Source of the DNA: Saprospiraceae bacterium
GTDB lineage: Bacteria; Bacteroidota; Bacteroidia; Chitinophagales; Saprospiraceae
Reading direction: 5' to 3'
Length of the DNA stretch: 64,000 bases
Assembly: GCA_016720635.1 (NCBI GenBank)
Contig: JADKKF010000002.1
Location: 1-64,000 of the forward strand
In this document: positions 17,278-26,884 of the stretch, piece after piece
Layout: each line of letters begins with the position of its first letter
How positions within the stretch are numbered: the first letter of the stretch is position 1
Translations under genes and position numbers: made by a program
Notes under the pieces: model-generated
The model's database searches: none
Seen by the model: only the letters and a program-made list of their open reading frames with translations
What the model was told of the DNA's origin: nothing

Positions 17278-18192
17278 TTAATATGACCAAAGATCATGTT
17301 CGAAGTTGAACAAAGTTTCCTTTATTTTTTGTGATTCCAACAATCTATCTACTCCATTATCTTTAAATGAAGCGTAATCGTGCAATCTCATACCTTGAAC
17401 ATTACTTTCCTGATAAATATAAGAAGAGAAAAATCTCATCTCGAATATATCATCCCACGTCAATGGTGAAGCGTCATTTCCTTCATTAAATACTCTTGTC
17501 TTTGCGAATACCTTTCTACAATTAGGATAATAGATCCAAAACATCGGAGCTGAATACTTCAAGTTTCCTTGATCATCCTCCTTGTCTTGTATAGGTGCTA
17601 TACCCAAGATCCTACACTTTAATGTTGAAGACTCCGCATCAAAATACCAAACCTCTTTGATTCTGAACTTTCTGATACTCGTATAATCAATGTCATTACG
17701 AGTTATTTTCAACTCTTCCTCATACGTTTCGGTATTTACAATGGGTGTTGTATCTATAGAAAATAATTTCTGCGAAATTTCATCTACTTTCAATCGAGTT
17801 TTAAATTTTTCATCAGCATATGCCCTAATTTGTCCCTTAGAAATGGCTTCTGTCAATACTTTGAAAAATGGCGCTTCGGTGTACATGAATCTTTGATTCA
17901 TTTTCTCCCTAACATCCAATTCTCTCCAAATTCTTTTTGACCAAAATAAATCAGCCTCTCTCATGGGTTCATAATCAAGAACCAGCTTTTCGTTGATAAG
18001 CTTTCTCTCTAGAATATCATCAACTGGAGGCATAGTATCATTTGGATCATCAAAGAATTCCTCAGGAGATTGCTCCTCAGTAGGAGCTGGCTCCTCACTA
18101 GATTCTGTCCTCACCTCTTGAGGCTCTTGGGCATACATTGGCAATGTCAATCCTAAAAACAATGCTGCGATAAAAATTTTAAATACTTTCAT
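17278..18192 (-). CDS. gldN: Gliding motility / T9SS protein GldN (PorN)
   Basis: A 304-residue periplasmic protein with an N-terminal signal peptide (MKVFKIFIAALFLGLTLPMYAQ). An acidic Glu/Pro/Thr-rich stretch (23-55) precedes the conserved GldN domain with DDILERKLINEKLVLDYEPMREADLFWSKRIWRELDVREKMN and the EVWYFDAESSTLKCRILGIAP block. GldN and GldK form the periplasmic/outer-membrane ring of the T9SS. It is the last gene of gldK-L-M-N and is followed by a terminator. Length fits the family. Confidence 0.95.
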   Translation of the reverse strand: MKVFKIFIAALFLGLTLPMYAQEPQEVRTESSEEPAPTEEQSPEEFFDDPNDTMPPVDDILERKLINEKLVLDYEPMREADLFWSKRIWRELDVREKMNQRFMYTEAPFFKVLTEAISKGQIRAYADEKFKTRLKVDEISQKLFSIDTTPIVNTETYEEELKITRNDIDYTSIRKFRIKEVWYFDAESSTLKCRILGIAPIQDKEDDQGNLKYSAPMFWIYYPNCRKVFAKTRVFNEGNDASPLTWDDIFEMRFFSSYIYQESNVQGMRLHDYASFKDNGVDRLLESQKIKETLFNFEHDLWSY

Positions 18193-18220
18193 AATATTTG
18201 ATTGAAACTTTATGCAAATT

Positions 18221-19771
18221 TTACTTAATGGTGAAAACCATTTCTCCTAGTTTCCTACCAGCCTGATCACCAGGGCATCTAGCCCTAATATTTTCAAAAT
18301 AATATCTATCTCCAGGTGTAGCCATATCTACCAATCTTCTTGCCTCGCCACTGAATCTTCCACCCACATTGGCAGATTGCTGCGGATCAGCACGCTTAGC
18401 AACCCTAACAAGGTTAAAACCTTCGATATTACAACGTGCATCAAAATCAAAACCAACAAGGTCGGCTATCAAACCATCTTGAGCTTTAAAGGTACCATTA
18501 CCTAAAGAACCTCCTTCTTCCTTACCTAGTTTGGGTCTTGGATCTGGAATTCTTTTAGCTCTAAAAGGAAAATTGGTAGTTTGTAGACCTGGACCTGATA
18601 AACTGATGGTAGCATCTCCTTGTTGAGTTACTCTCGCTACGTATTCTGTATTTCCAGTTTTGTTTAAACTAATACCTGCTCCACTTGCTGAAACTTTAAG
18701 GGCATTGGAAGAAATACCTGCTGCTGAAACTGCTACTGGATTGTCCACACCAATATAAAATACGTTCATCTTCTTTGCAGTTACGGTCGCAGATCTTAAA
18801 CCAACTTCGTACTCAAAATTTCCAGTATAAGTCTCAACCTTCCCTGTTACTGCATTCTTAACAGAAACATTAGCGGTGTATTTTTTTACACCCAGACCAT
18901 TGGCGACAGCAGTATATTTCGCAACGCCATCCGTTACTGGAAGTCCTCCACCATTTACAGATATGGATAAACCTTTGGTTTCTTTAGTTGTAGAAGAAAG
19001 GAAAACGTCAGCTTCAAATTTATCACCCATGATAACATAAGATGATTTTGGCGCAGCCATTACCTTAAACTTATCAAAAACCACGTTGTCTGTTTGTCCG
19101 ATTTTACCCATAAGGTAGTTCAAAATCGCAGCTTCACCAGACTTAGCGTCATTTTTGATTTTATTCAAAATTGGCATGGTTGCCAAAAGAGGCATTTGCT
19201 TGAAATTAAATTCAGCCCAGCTCTTTTTGTCCTTGCTCTTTTTCCAGTCTTCAGACACTCCTAGAGTCATCTTATTTTCAAAGGTAGCTCGGTCCTTTTC
19301 ATCAACCAATTGTAGAAGTTCTCCTCGAACCTTTCCAATCATATCTTCAATTTCCTTACCTCTTCCTTCCATTACCAACATTCTTGTAGTAATATCTTTA
19401 TTTTTATATCCAGCAGGCTGCTCAGATGGTTGACCAGTTGCCTTGTCTATTGAAAAACCACCAGATTTTTCAATCATTTCACGTGTAGTATTATCTATTA
19501 AATCAACTAAAGGTTGAACTATTTGCTTTGGCTTATCAGCCCTTGCTGCATATGTTCCAAAAGCGGCCATATCCTTTTGAGCGAATTTCTTGATAGACTC
19601 TGGCAACTTATTGTTTTGAGAATCTATGGAATTGTTGGCTTGATCAAGTCCTCTATTTACTACTTTGAAAGCATTGAAGATTTCAGCCGAAACGTTCAAA
19701 GCCAAAAGCGCAGTAAGAACCAGATACATTAAGTTAATCATTAACTGCCTGGGTTCCTTTGGTATTGACAT
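18221..19771 (-). CDS. gldM: T9SS motor subunit GldM (PorM)
   Basis: A 516-residue inner membrane protein with one N-terminal helix (PRQLMINLMYLVLTALLALNVSAE) and a long periplasmic part. Arg8 corresponds to the arginine near the GldL/GldM membrane interface. The periplasmic region comprises a helical N-terminal domain and Ig-like domains, ending in a C-terminal domain with DLVGFDFDARCNIEGFNLV. GldM and GldL form the proton-driven rotary motor that energises gliding and type IX secretion. Gene order and spacing (61 nt after gldL) are canonical. Confidence 0.96.
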   Translation of the reverse strand: MSIPKEPRQLMINLMYLVLTALLALNVSAEIFNAFKVVNRGLDQANNSIDSQNNKLPESIKKFAQKDMAAFGTYAARADKPKQIVQPLVDLIDNTTREMIEKSGGFSIDKATGQPSEQPAGYKNKDITTRMLVMEGRGKEIEDMIGKVRGELLQLVDEKDRATFENKMTLGVSEDWKKSKDKKSWAEFNFKQMPLLATMPILNKIKNDAKSGEAAILNYLMGKIGQTDNVVFDKFKVMAAPKSSYVIMGDKFEADVFLSSTTKETKGLSISVNGGGLPVTDGVAKYTAVANGLGVKKYTANVSVKNAVTGKVETYTGNFEYEVGLRSATVTAKKMNVFYIGVDNPVAVSAAGISSNALKVSASGAGISLNKTGNTEYVARVTQQGDATISLSGPGLQTTNFPFRAKRIPDPRPKLGKEEGGSLGNGTFKAQDGLIADLVGFDFDARCNIEGFNLVRVAKRADPQQSANVGGRFSGEARRLVDMATPGDRYYFENIRARCPGDQAGRKLGEMVFTIK

Positions 19772-19832
19772 GAGTTTTTTTTTTGTGTTTAAAAAATTAA
19801 TTTACTCTATTGTAACGGAGGTAACCCCTAAC

Positions 19833-20423
19833 TTATCTAGCAACATTTGACATCGCTCCTAGCATATTGCCATAAACTTGGTTCAATGATCCTAAGTTCT
19901 TGTTCAATGATGTCATATGGTCTTTATATTTTTTAGCATCTTCGGTAGTATTAGCCAATTCTACCATTGCGCTATTCAATTTCTCATAAAAGTTGTTCAT
20001 CCCAGCCATTTGGTCTTTTGTCTTAGAAAAATCAATTTCTTGAAGTGCTCTAAGTGAACCCAATGATTTTGACATTCCCTGCAATTCAGTTAGCATTCCT
20101 TCTAAATTTTTCTCAACATTATCAGCGTTTAATCCTCTCGCTGCTGCTGATATACCTGTTGGTCCCGCAGTCAAAGGATTAATTTTTGCATTATAATCGT
20201 CTAATCCTGGATACAATTTATCCCAGTAGTAATCTTTTTCTGGTGGAATTAATCCCAACATTAAGAAAATACATGCTTCAACGGACATACCAATGATCAA
20301 CATTTCTGATCCTCCTTCCCAGCTTTCAATTTTGAAAAGGGCTCCTAATAGTACTACTGCTGCACCTACACCAATAGCTAGATTTTTTGCATACTTGAAA
20401 CCAGCGGTTTTGTAAAAAGCCAT
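19833..20423 (-). CDS. gldL: T9SS motor subunit GldL (PorL)
   Basis: A 196-residue inner membrane protein with two transmembrane helices (about 15-32 and 41-58) and a cytoplasmic helical tail rich in coiled-coil heptads. Glu49 in IGMSVEACIFLML coincides with the glutamate reported as essential for proton-driven motor function in Flavobacterium GldL. It forms the pentameric stator-like part of the GldLM motor. The gene lies between gldK and gldM on the minus strand. Confidence 0.96.
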   Translation of the reverse strand: MAFYKTAGFKYAKNLAIGVGAAVVLLGALFKIESWEGGSEMLIIGMSVEACIFLMLGLIPPEKDYYWDKLYPGLDDYNAKINPLTAGPTGISAAARGLNADNVEKNLEGMLTELQGMSKSLGSLRALQEIDFSKTKDQMAGMNNFYEKLNSAMVELANTTEDAKKYKDHMTSLNKNLGSLNQVYGNMLGAMSNVAR

Positions 20424-20511
20424 CTTTGTTAGTTTTTTTTTGTTAACGAATAAATATTGGATTGAATAAATAAATTATTTTTTGACAACTACAATTCCTA
20501 GAGAAAATTGT

Positions 20512-21774
20512 CTATTTCAAATTTTCTCCAATAATGTAATAAAAATCTTTCGTATGATTAAATTTCCTATATCCAATATAAGATTTAGATGAATCTTGAT
20601 ACTCCCATGTTCTCGCCTCATTTCTCAAAAAGTATAGGATGTCTTTCCATGATCCTCCTTTAATTACCTTTCTCTTCAAAAAGTCATTATCAGTTTCTTT
20701 GGCGTTATAACGAATGTCTGGATTCATATCGTGTACAAATGAATTGGCATTTTCAACAAATGCTGATCTTGTCCATTCAGATACGTTTCCTGCCATACAA
20801 TACAAGCCATAATCATTAGGGAAATACGAATCTACCTTAACGGTTCTTTGACCACCATCTTCAGGATAATTTCCACGCCCTGGCTTAAAGTTTGCCAATA
20901 AGCATCCTTTAGCATTTCTTGTATAATATGCTCCCCAAGGATATGGTGCATCTTGCTTACCACCTCTTGCTGCATATTCCCATTCTTGTTCTGAAGGCAA
21001 TCTGAATCCTTCTGTATTGGCTTCTTCTGGACGATACATATTCCAAATTTTGGATCTCCAATTGCAGAATGCCATAGCTTGTGGCCAAGAAACCCCAACT
21101 ATTGGATAGTCATCGTACGCTGGATGCCAAAAATAGTTTCTAGTAAGTGGCTCATTGTATGAATACGCAAAGTCTCTCACCCAAACCAAAGTATCTGGGA
21201 ATACAGGTACTTTCATTTTGGTAATATATTTTTTCCTAGAATTTTTTGAACGGTCTTTGACTGCTGCATCCCAATCGAAATAATCGTAAGCATAGATCAG
21301 CTTGTTTACGTTAAACTCTTGTCTATTGCCTTCGAATACATCGTCTCCTTGGAAATATAAATCTTTAATGGCTTCATTGCTCCAATCGATTTCAGACTCC
21401 CAGTCGACTTGTTTTTCTCCAGTCTCCTCGTTGTCAACGACAAGCTCTGTGGACGTCCTTACCAATGAGTCTCTAACCCAATTAATGAATTGTCTGTATT
21501 CATTAACGGATATCTCAGTATCATCCATATAGAATCCATCAATGGACACAACCTTACCTCTAGTCAAAAAAGTACTTCGAAGATCTTGATCTCCTACACC
21601 ACTCTCAAATGTACCAGAAGGTATGTACAACATCCCATAAGGATTGATACCATTCCACTTGGGACGATCTTCTACACCAATAAGCTGACCAGCTTGTTTT
21701 TTTGTCCTACCACCACAAGATACAATGGTAGCCAAGAGCGTAGCAATTCCTAAAAAAACAAATAATTTCTTCAT
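20512..21774 (-). CDS. gldK: T9SS lipoprotein GldK (PorK)
   Basis: A 420-residue outer-membrane lipoprotein. The signal peptide ends in a lipobox at Cys20 (ATIVSCGG). The body is a formylglycine-generating-enzyme-like fold: YIPSGTFESG, DTEISVNEYRQFI, YPIVGVSWPQAMAFCNWRS, RLPSEQEWEYAARGG and VIKGGSWKD. In GldK this fold is structural rather than catalytic; it assembles with GldN into the large ring. Predicted promoter at 21814-21821. First gene of gldKLMN, 186 nt after porP. Confidence 0.96.
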   Translation of the reverse strand: MKKLFVFLGIATLLATIVSCGGRTKKQAGQLIGVEDRPKWNGINPYGMLYIPSGTFESGVGDQDLRSTFLTRGKVVSIDGFYMDDTEISVNEYRQFINWVRDSLVRTSTELVVDNEETGEKQVDWESEIDWSNEAIKDLYFQGDDVFEGNRQEFNVNKLIYAYDYFDWDAAVKDRSKNSRKKYITKMKVPVFPDTLVWVRDFAYSYNEPLTRNYFWHPAYDDYPIVGVSWPQAMAFCNWRSKIWNMYRPEEANTEGFRLPSEQEWEYAARGGKQDAPYPWGAYYTRNAKGCLLANFKPGRGNYPEDGGQRTVKVDSYFPNDYGLYCMAGNVSEWTRSAFVENANSFVHDMNPDIRYNAKETDNDFLKRKVIKGGSWKDILYFLRNEARTWEYQDSSKSYIGYRKFNHTKDFYYIIGENLK

Positions 21775-21813
21775 TTTAACTCAAAATTTACTTTTCATGC
21801 ACTTACTATAAAC

Positions 21814-21821
21814 CAAAATTA
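21814..21821 (-). promoter_or_regulatory. Predicted -7 box of the gldKLMN operon
   Basis: On the minus strand taattttg matches TAnnTTTG, with a predicted start about 30 nt before the gldK ATG. No convincing TTTG -33 element is at the usual distance, so the call rests on the -7 box and position. Confidence 0.4.
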
Positions 21822-21960
21822 GGACGTAAATATAGAACGCTAATTTATAATTGAGTAACAAATTTTTATTTTTTTTAAAATTTATTTCAATTTCTCTTAA
21901 AAATAGCGCATTTTCTTACTTTTTATGCCTTAAAATATTCAAAGCATAGCCTTTTATTTC

Positions 21961-22938
21961 TTAAAAATATCTCAAATTATAAACTGGGGGTGTCCTAACT
22001 ACGGCCCCAATTTTTTTGTTTAGATTATATTTCACCAAAATCTCATGACTCCCACTATGCGACGATTTGAGCTGTGAAATCCCAATCTCATGCATATATA
22101 CAAGCCATAGCTTTGTATTTAATTTATACCCTAAACCTATATTCAATCCGTCGAAAGAATTCTTACCATATCCCCTTAACGATGCCAAAACCAACATATT
22201 GTCCTGATATGAAATTTTAGCAGCGATGTCTGTTTGGATTATTTTATTTTCAAATTTTACTAGGATTGAAGGTGATATATTTATATCATAAATCATGCCA
22301 AATTGTTTTTCCATAAAAATATTTATGCTAGGCGATCCCGTATATGAAAAAAATCCTTGCTTGGATACTACTTTCTTCTGAAATGGTATATTATTAATCG
22401 ATATACCTATGTCTCCATAATTTGAAACCACTGCAAGGCCTATACTAGCCCCCATAAAACCTACATCGTCCTTATTATTGGGGATGACACCATCTTTGTG
22501 ATTTATTAAATTGTCTTCATATTCTCCGTCTGGAGTAGTCAGTTGAGCTCCATCTAGTATGATTCGATTATAGTGCAATCTAATGCCCACACTAACCAAT
22601 CCAAAATTTGAAAATTCTTTTACCTGATTATAGGACAAACTTGTTTTTTGATGATTTAGTGCTCCGCTTTTTGCTTGATTGAATTGTAAAGATGCAGCTC
22701 CAGAGATCATATACAAAGGCATCTCTGCCGAAATATTGAATAGGTCAGGATTTTGGGTAAAAGAGGACCATTGTTTTCTATAATGCAGATTGAACTCCGC
22801 TGATTGACCTAGCCCTGCAAATGCTGGATTATAAAATGGGCGATTCAACATGAAAATCCCAATTTGATCCTCTTGTTGCGCTAGGCCAAAACCTGTGAAT
22901 TTTACTAATAATAAAAGTAAAAAGGCGATTCTCCTCAT
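21961..22938 (-). CDS. PorP/SprF family type IX secretion system membrane protein
   Basis: A 325-residue outer-membrane protein with a signal peptide (1-20, ending near GLAQQ). The N-terminal NRPFYNPAFAGLGQSAEFNLHYRKQW block is the PorP/SprF signature, followed by alternating beta strands of a barrel. PorP/SprF proteins anchor SprB-type or PorE-linked cargo at the surface. Its position directly upstream of gldK reproduces the porPKLMN order of Porphyromonas gingivalis. A TAnnTTTG box lies at 22959-22966. Confidence 0.93.
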   Translation of the reverse strand: MRRIAFLLLLLVKFTGFGLAQQEDQIGIFMLNRPFYNPAFAGLGQSAEFNLHYRKQWSSFTQNPDLFNISAEMPLYMISGAASLQFNQAKSGALNHQKTSLSYNQVKEFSNFGLVSVGIRLHYNRIILDGAQLTTPDGEYEDNLINHKDGVIPNNKDDVGFMGASIGLAVVSNYGDIGISINNIPFQKKVVSKQGFFSYTGSPSINIFMEKQFGMIYDINISPSILVKFENKIIQTDIAAKISYQDNMLVLASLRGYGKNSFDGLNIGLGYKLNTKLWLVYMHEIGISQLKSSHSGSHEILVKYNLNKKIGAVVRTPPVYNLRYF

Positions 22939-22958
22939 TCCTCCTTGTTGATTGGTAA

Positions 22959-22966
22959 CAAATATA
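22959..22966 (-). promoter_or_regulatory. Predicted -7 box of the PorP-like gene
   Basis: On the minus strand tatatttg matches TAnnTTTG, about 20 nt upstream of the start codon at 22938 and just past the stop of the DUF255 gene. It would let the T9SS cluster be transcribed independently of the upstream genes. Confidence 0.4.
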
Positions 22967-22971
22967 GTCAG

Positions 22972-24996
22972 TTATTCTATAATTTTATCTATTAATTCTT
23001 TGAAATCATCGACTGGTGCAAAACACATATTATTTTTACAGAGAGTGTATTGTACTTTATTGTGCTTTGCTACCTCATGTTTATACCTATTTTCTTCGTT
23101 CATATGATGATTATATAATATAACGAGCATTGATGTTTTACATTTTTTAAAAATCTCTTTTAATTCTATCGTTGAAAATTTTGTGTTGGTTTTAATGGAA
23201 ATAATATTCTCTTTTCTCGCAAAAGTCAATGCCCAATTTGCCATTGAAAAAATGTGGTTTTTAATCTTTGGTTTAATTATATATTCCATTTTACCAATGA
23301 TCTCAAGATATTTTTGATCAGCAAAAACTTCGTATAAATAAATTAAACAAGAATAGGCCGTCGAGTTTCCACTAGGCATTGTTTGGTCGTAAATGTCATT
23401 GTAAGAAGAATGGATTCCCTTTTTTGTGCCGCTATGTGTATAATTGAAAATCCCACGGTCTTCTGAGTAATAATTTTCAATCAATAAATCCATATACCAC
23501 TTTGCCTGCGCCAAATAATTTTCTTCATAATTTAACAAATAACACCAAATATATGCCTCTATCAGTTGCGCATAATCATCCAAATAGGCTTCAATCCTCA
23601 TATCAAATTTTTCGTCGTAGGACTGATGATATAGTTTTGTGCTGGTTTCTATAAGTTTTTCGAATGCTTCCAACGCATCGACAGCTAAAGTCTTAGCCTT
23701 TTCATTTTCTGTAAATAAATAAACTTGGACTAGCTGGGTAATTAGCAGTGCGTTTTGATTGGTCAATTTCTTTTTATCGGTTATCGGTCTGATTCTCTGG
23801 CTTCTTTTTACCAGCATTTTATCAAAATATGGGGACAATTTTTCGTTGGCTTCTAAACAAATATCGAGAGAATTAACGGTCGAATTTAAATACAAAATAT
23901 TAGTTTTATCCCAATTACCTTCTTTCTGAATGTCACAATATTTGGAAATATCTTCGGGCATTTGTCCAAATAATTCTGTGATCTGATCATAAGTCCAGGT
24001 ATAAAATTTCCCTTCGACACCTTCGCTATCTGCATCAATACCACTATAAAATAATCCCGTAAGATCTTTCAATTCATCCTTTAGAAAATCAAGGGTTTGA
24101 TCGATTGTTTTTGCATAAATAGGGTGATTTGTATGTAAATATTGCCAAGCAAACAATCCCAATAATTGAGCATTATCGTACAACATTTTTTCAAAATGAG
24201 GAACTTTCCAAGTATTATCAACTGTATATCGCGACCACCCGCCTCCTATTTTATCATAAATTCCCCCTCTATACAGGGCTAACATGGATTTTTCTATAAA
24301 ATCCTCAATTTTCCTTGTGTCATCGGTTTCAGTGTAGGCCAATAATAATTTCAAGGGCATAACGCTAGGAAACTTTTGTCCATGTCCAAACCCACCATTT
24401 TCCCAATCAGCATACTTTAATAAGTCCTCCACCCAATATTCCAATTTAAGTGTTTTAGAACTTTCTACTGGATCCAACTTACTATCGAAAAGTCTTTCAT
24501 TGTGCGAGTTGATTAAAGAGTGTACTTTTTCGCTTTGCTCAAAGACTACTTCATGCTTATTTGTGTAGGCATTTGATATATTTTGTAAAATTTTCATCCA
24601 AGAAGGTTTTCCATAGGCATCCACAGGTGGATAATACGTGCCCCCAAAAAATGGTTTTTTATCATAGGTCAAAAAAACATTGAGAGGCCAACCTCCTTGC
24701 TGTTGAAACATTTGAACAGCCTCCATATAATAATGGTCAATATCGGGATGTTCTTCGCGATCTACCTTGATGCACACGAATTTTTCATTCATAAAAGCTG
24801 CAATTTCAGCGTTTTCAAAAGATTCTCTTTCCATCACATGACACCAATGACAAGTAGCATATCCGATACTTACAAGAAGGGGCTTGTTTTCCTCCTTTGC
24901 TTTCTGAAATGGCTCCTCACCCCAAGCATACCAATTAATAGGATTCGTTGCATGTTGAAGCAAATAGGCACTTTTTTCGGACCTTAATTTATTCAA
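22972..24996 (-). CDS. DUF255 thioredoxin-domain protein (YyaL/SPATA20 family)
   Basis: A 674-residue cytosolic protein. The N-terminal thioredoxin-like domain (about 1-165) has NPINWYAWGEEPFQKAKEENKP and the CHWC active-site-like motif in GYATCHWCHVMERESF. The remainder is a six-hairpin (alpha/alpha toroid) domain similar to N-acylglucosamine 2-epimerases. The family is widespread from bacteria to animals (SPATA20), but the substrate is unknown. It starts 13 nt after the rsmE stop, so the two are co-transcribed. The length matches full-length family members. Confidence 0.92.
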   Translation of the reverse strand: MNKLRSEKSAYLLQHATNPINWYAWGEEPFQKAKEENKPLLVSIGYATCHWCHVMERESFENAEIAAFMNEKFVCIKVDREEHPDIDHYYMEAVQMFQQQGGWPLNVFLTYDKKPFFGGTYYPPVDAYGKPSWMKILQNISNAYTNKHEVVFEQSEKVHSLINSHNERLFDSKLDPVESSKTLKLEYWVEDLLKYADWENGGFGHGQKFPSVMPLKLLLAYTETDDTRKIEDFIEKSMLALYRGGIYDKIGGGWSRYTVDNTWKVPHFEKMLYDNAQLLGLFAWQYLHTNHPIYAKTIDQTLDFLKDELKDLTGLFYSGIDADSEGVEGKFYTWTYDQITELFGQMPEDISKYCDIQKEGNWDKTNILYLNSTVNSLDICLEANEKLSPYFDKMLVKRSQRIRPITDKKKLTNQNALLITQLVQVYLFTENEKAKTLAVDALEAFEKLIETSTKLYHQSYDEKFDMRIEAYLDDYAQLIEAYIWCYLLNYEENYLAQAKWYMDLLIENYYSEDRGIFNYTHSGTKKGIHSSYNDIYDQTMPSGNSTAYSCLIYLYEVFADQKYLEIIGKMEYIIKPKIKNHIFSMANWALTFARKENIISIKTNTKFSTIELKEIFKKCKTSMLVILYNHHMNEENRYKHEVAKHNKVQYTLCKNNMCFAPVDDFKELIDKIIE

Positions 24997-25009
24997 AATG
25001 GTCTTATTT

Positions 25010-25732
25010 TTATTTTAAAAAAGCATTCATAATGGTGGCGCAATATACCCCAGCCGTTTCAGTCCTTAATCTAAAATCGCCCAAACTAGCAGGCGAAAAA
25101 TCCCTTTTGATGGCCGCACTAATCTCTGCGCTGGTAAAATCACCTTCAGGGCCTATTAATATGAGGGTGGATTTATTGGGCAACAAGAAGTCTAACAAAT
25201 CTGACTTGGAAGTCTCCTCACAGTGGGCAATTATTTTTTGTTCAAAGCTGAGATCTTCTTGAAGAAACTCTTTAAAGCTCTTCGGTGCAGAAATAATTGG
25301 CTGCCAAGAATTCAAGCATTGCTTCATAGCTGAAATACAAATTTTTTCCATTCGGTCAAGTCTAATATTTGTTTTTTCAGTGCGATCACAAACTATTGGA
25401 TATATATGTTTGACACCCAATTCGGTTGCCTTTTCTATAAACCATTCGAAACGATCTACATTTTTGATCGGGCTTATTGCGATGCCAGTTTTGGGTTTTG
25501 TATGGGGCTTAAACTCAATTATTTGAACATTTTCTAGAACTACCGCCTTATTTTTTAAATTATTATTTCCGATTTTTCCAGAATATACAGAACCTTTCCC
25601 ATCGGTAAAGAATACTGTCTCTGTCTCTTTTTTTCTTAAGCTTAAAGTCAAATGCCGACTCTCCTCTTCATCAAGCGTAGCAGTGGTTTCATTAATATTT
25701 CTCGTGTAAAAAAGTTGTTTTATCGAATCCAT
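25010..25732 (-). CDS. rsmE: 16S rRNA (uracil-1498-N3) methyltransferase
   Basis: A 240-residue SPOUT-class methyltransferase. An N-terminal PUA-like region (to about 75) is followed by the knotted SAM domain with KTGIAISPIKNVDRFEWFIEKATELGV, the IGPEGDFTSAEI glycine motif and the C-terminal LGDFRLRTETAGVYC knot. RsmE methylates U1498 of 16S rRNA in the 30S subunit. It is divergent from the thioredoxin-SPOR gene and leads into the DUF255 gene. Confidence 0.95.
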   Translation of the reverse strand: MDSIKQLFYTRNINETTATLDEEESRHLTLSLRKKETETVFFTDGKGSVYSGKIGNNNLKNKAVVLENVQIIEFKPHTKPKTGIAISPIKNVDRFEWFIEKATELGVKHIYPIVCDRTEKTNIRLDRMEKICISAMKQCLNSWQPIISAPKSFKEFLQEDLSFEQKIIAHCEETSKSDLLDFLLPNKSTLILIGPEGDFTSAEISAAIKRDFSPASLGDFRLRTETAGVYCATIMNAFLK

Positions 25733-25824
25733 TTTTATTGAATGTATTGAAATTATTTTTTGGTTAAACTTAGCTTTACTTCAGTCAAAAACGAGGTCCT
25801 AACTGGATAAATTCAAGCGCTCTT

Positions 25825-25832
25825 TATATTTG
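25825..25832 (+). promoter_or_regulatory. Predicted -7 box of the thioredoxin-SPOR gene
   Basis: Tatatttg matches TAnnTTTG. It would give a leader of about 70 nt before the ATG at 25909. Confidence 0.4.
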
Positions 25833-25908
25833 GCACGGTTTTTGGACAGCATAGCATAATCTATATAATTGATTGACAGATTTTTCAAAAACCCAAATAC
25901 AATATAGT

Positions 25909-26829
25909 ATGAAAACTTTTTATTTTCTAATATTATTTTCGTTGATGGCCTTTGGCTCGAGCGCTGACCCTGTTATAAATAATTCTATTTTTATTAAAAA
26001 CAGTATCAATCTCGCAAAAAATAAGGCTGCAAAAGAAAATAAAGTAATCATGGTGCATTTTTATGCTGATTGGTGCTTGCCTTGTAAATGGATGGATGAA
26101 AATACATTCACCGATGCAAGGGTTGTTAGAATTTTAAAGGATGATTTTGTCGCATTAAAGGTTAATATTGATGATTTTGATGGTTTTCCTGTCAAGCAAA
26201 AATATAAAGTAGAGTATCTGCCTACGATTTTGTTTTTAAATGAAAAAGGGGAAGAAATCACGAGATTTATTGAAGCATTACCTCCTTCAAAATTGATAAC
26301 GGCTTTGAATGCTAACAGCAAAAAAGATTCTAAAGTAGTAGCCACAAAGAAGACAGAGGACGCTCCGGCTCCAATGACAAAGGAATCCAATGTCAAAGTT
26401 GAAGTAAAGAAAAATGAAGCACCTGTAGTTGAGGTTAAAAAAACTGAAACAGTACCTGCTGTTATAAAATCAAATCCAGCAGAGGAAACAAAAACAGAAT
26501 CGGAAAGTCAAAATACAGCCGTTGCAGATAATAATGCCATGGATTTGGAAAATATAGAAGCTGATTTGGTCAATTCTGGTCAAAAAGTTTATAGAGTTCA
26601 AGTGGGTATCTTTTCAGACATCGTCAAGGTAGATGAATTGAGAAATCAATTGGTCAATAAGTTAAATAAGCCATTCATGATAGAAATGGATAGTAAGCCC
26701 GGCAAAAAGACAAGATTCATTCTTTTTTTGGGAAAATATCTTAATATTGCTGATGCACGCGAATGCGCCAAATTGGTAAATCAAGAATTAAATACCGAAA
26801 GTTTTGTCAGAGAAATGATTCAATACTAA
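25909..26829 (+). CDS. Secreted thioredoxin-fold protein with C-terminal SPOR domain
   Basis: A 306-residue protein. A signal peptide (1-19) precedes a thioredoxin-fold domain (about 25-130) with the redox motif CLPC (Cys56, Cys59) in FYADWCLPCKWMDENTF. A Lys/Glu/Pro/Val-rich linker (130-220) follows. The last 75 residues (YRVQVGIFSDIVKVDELRNQL onward) form a SPOR domain, which binds denuded peptidoglycan glycans. This would tether a thiol oxidoreductase to septal or remodelled peptidoglycan. The ATG at 25909 was chosen because it directly begins the signal peptide. It is 55 nt upstream of hutI. Confidence 0.85.
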   Translation: MKTFYFLILFSLMAFGSSADPVINNSIFIKNSINLAKNKAAKENKVIMVHFYADWCLPCKWMDENTFTDARVVRILKDDFVALKVNIDDFDGFPVKQKYKVEYLPTILFLNEKGEEITRFIEALPPSKLITALNANSKKDSKVVATKKTEDAPAPMTKESNVKVEVKKNEAPVVEVKKTETVPAVIKSNPAEETKTESESQNTAVADNNAMDLENIEADLVNSGQKVYRVQVGIFSDIVKVDELRNQLVNKLNKPFMIEMDSKPGKKTRFILFLGKYLNIADARECAKLVNQELNTESFVREMIQY

Positions 26830-26884
26830 AATTGCTCAATAAGGTTTCAATACAAACATCAAAAGGATAAGGTCAACTCCCTTT

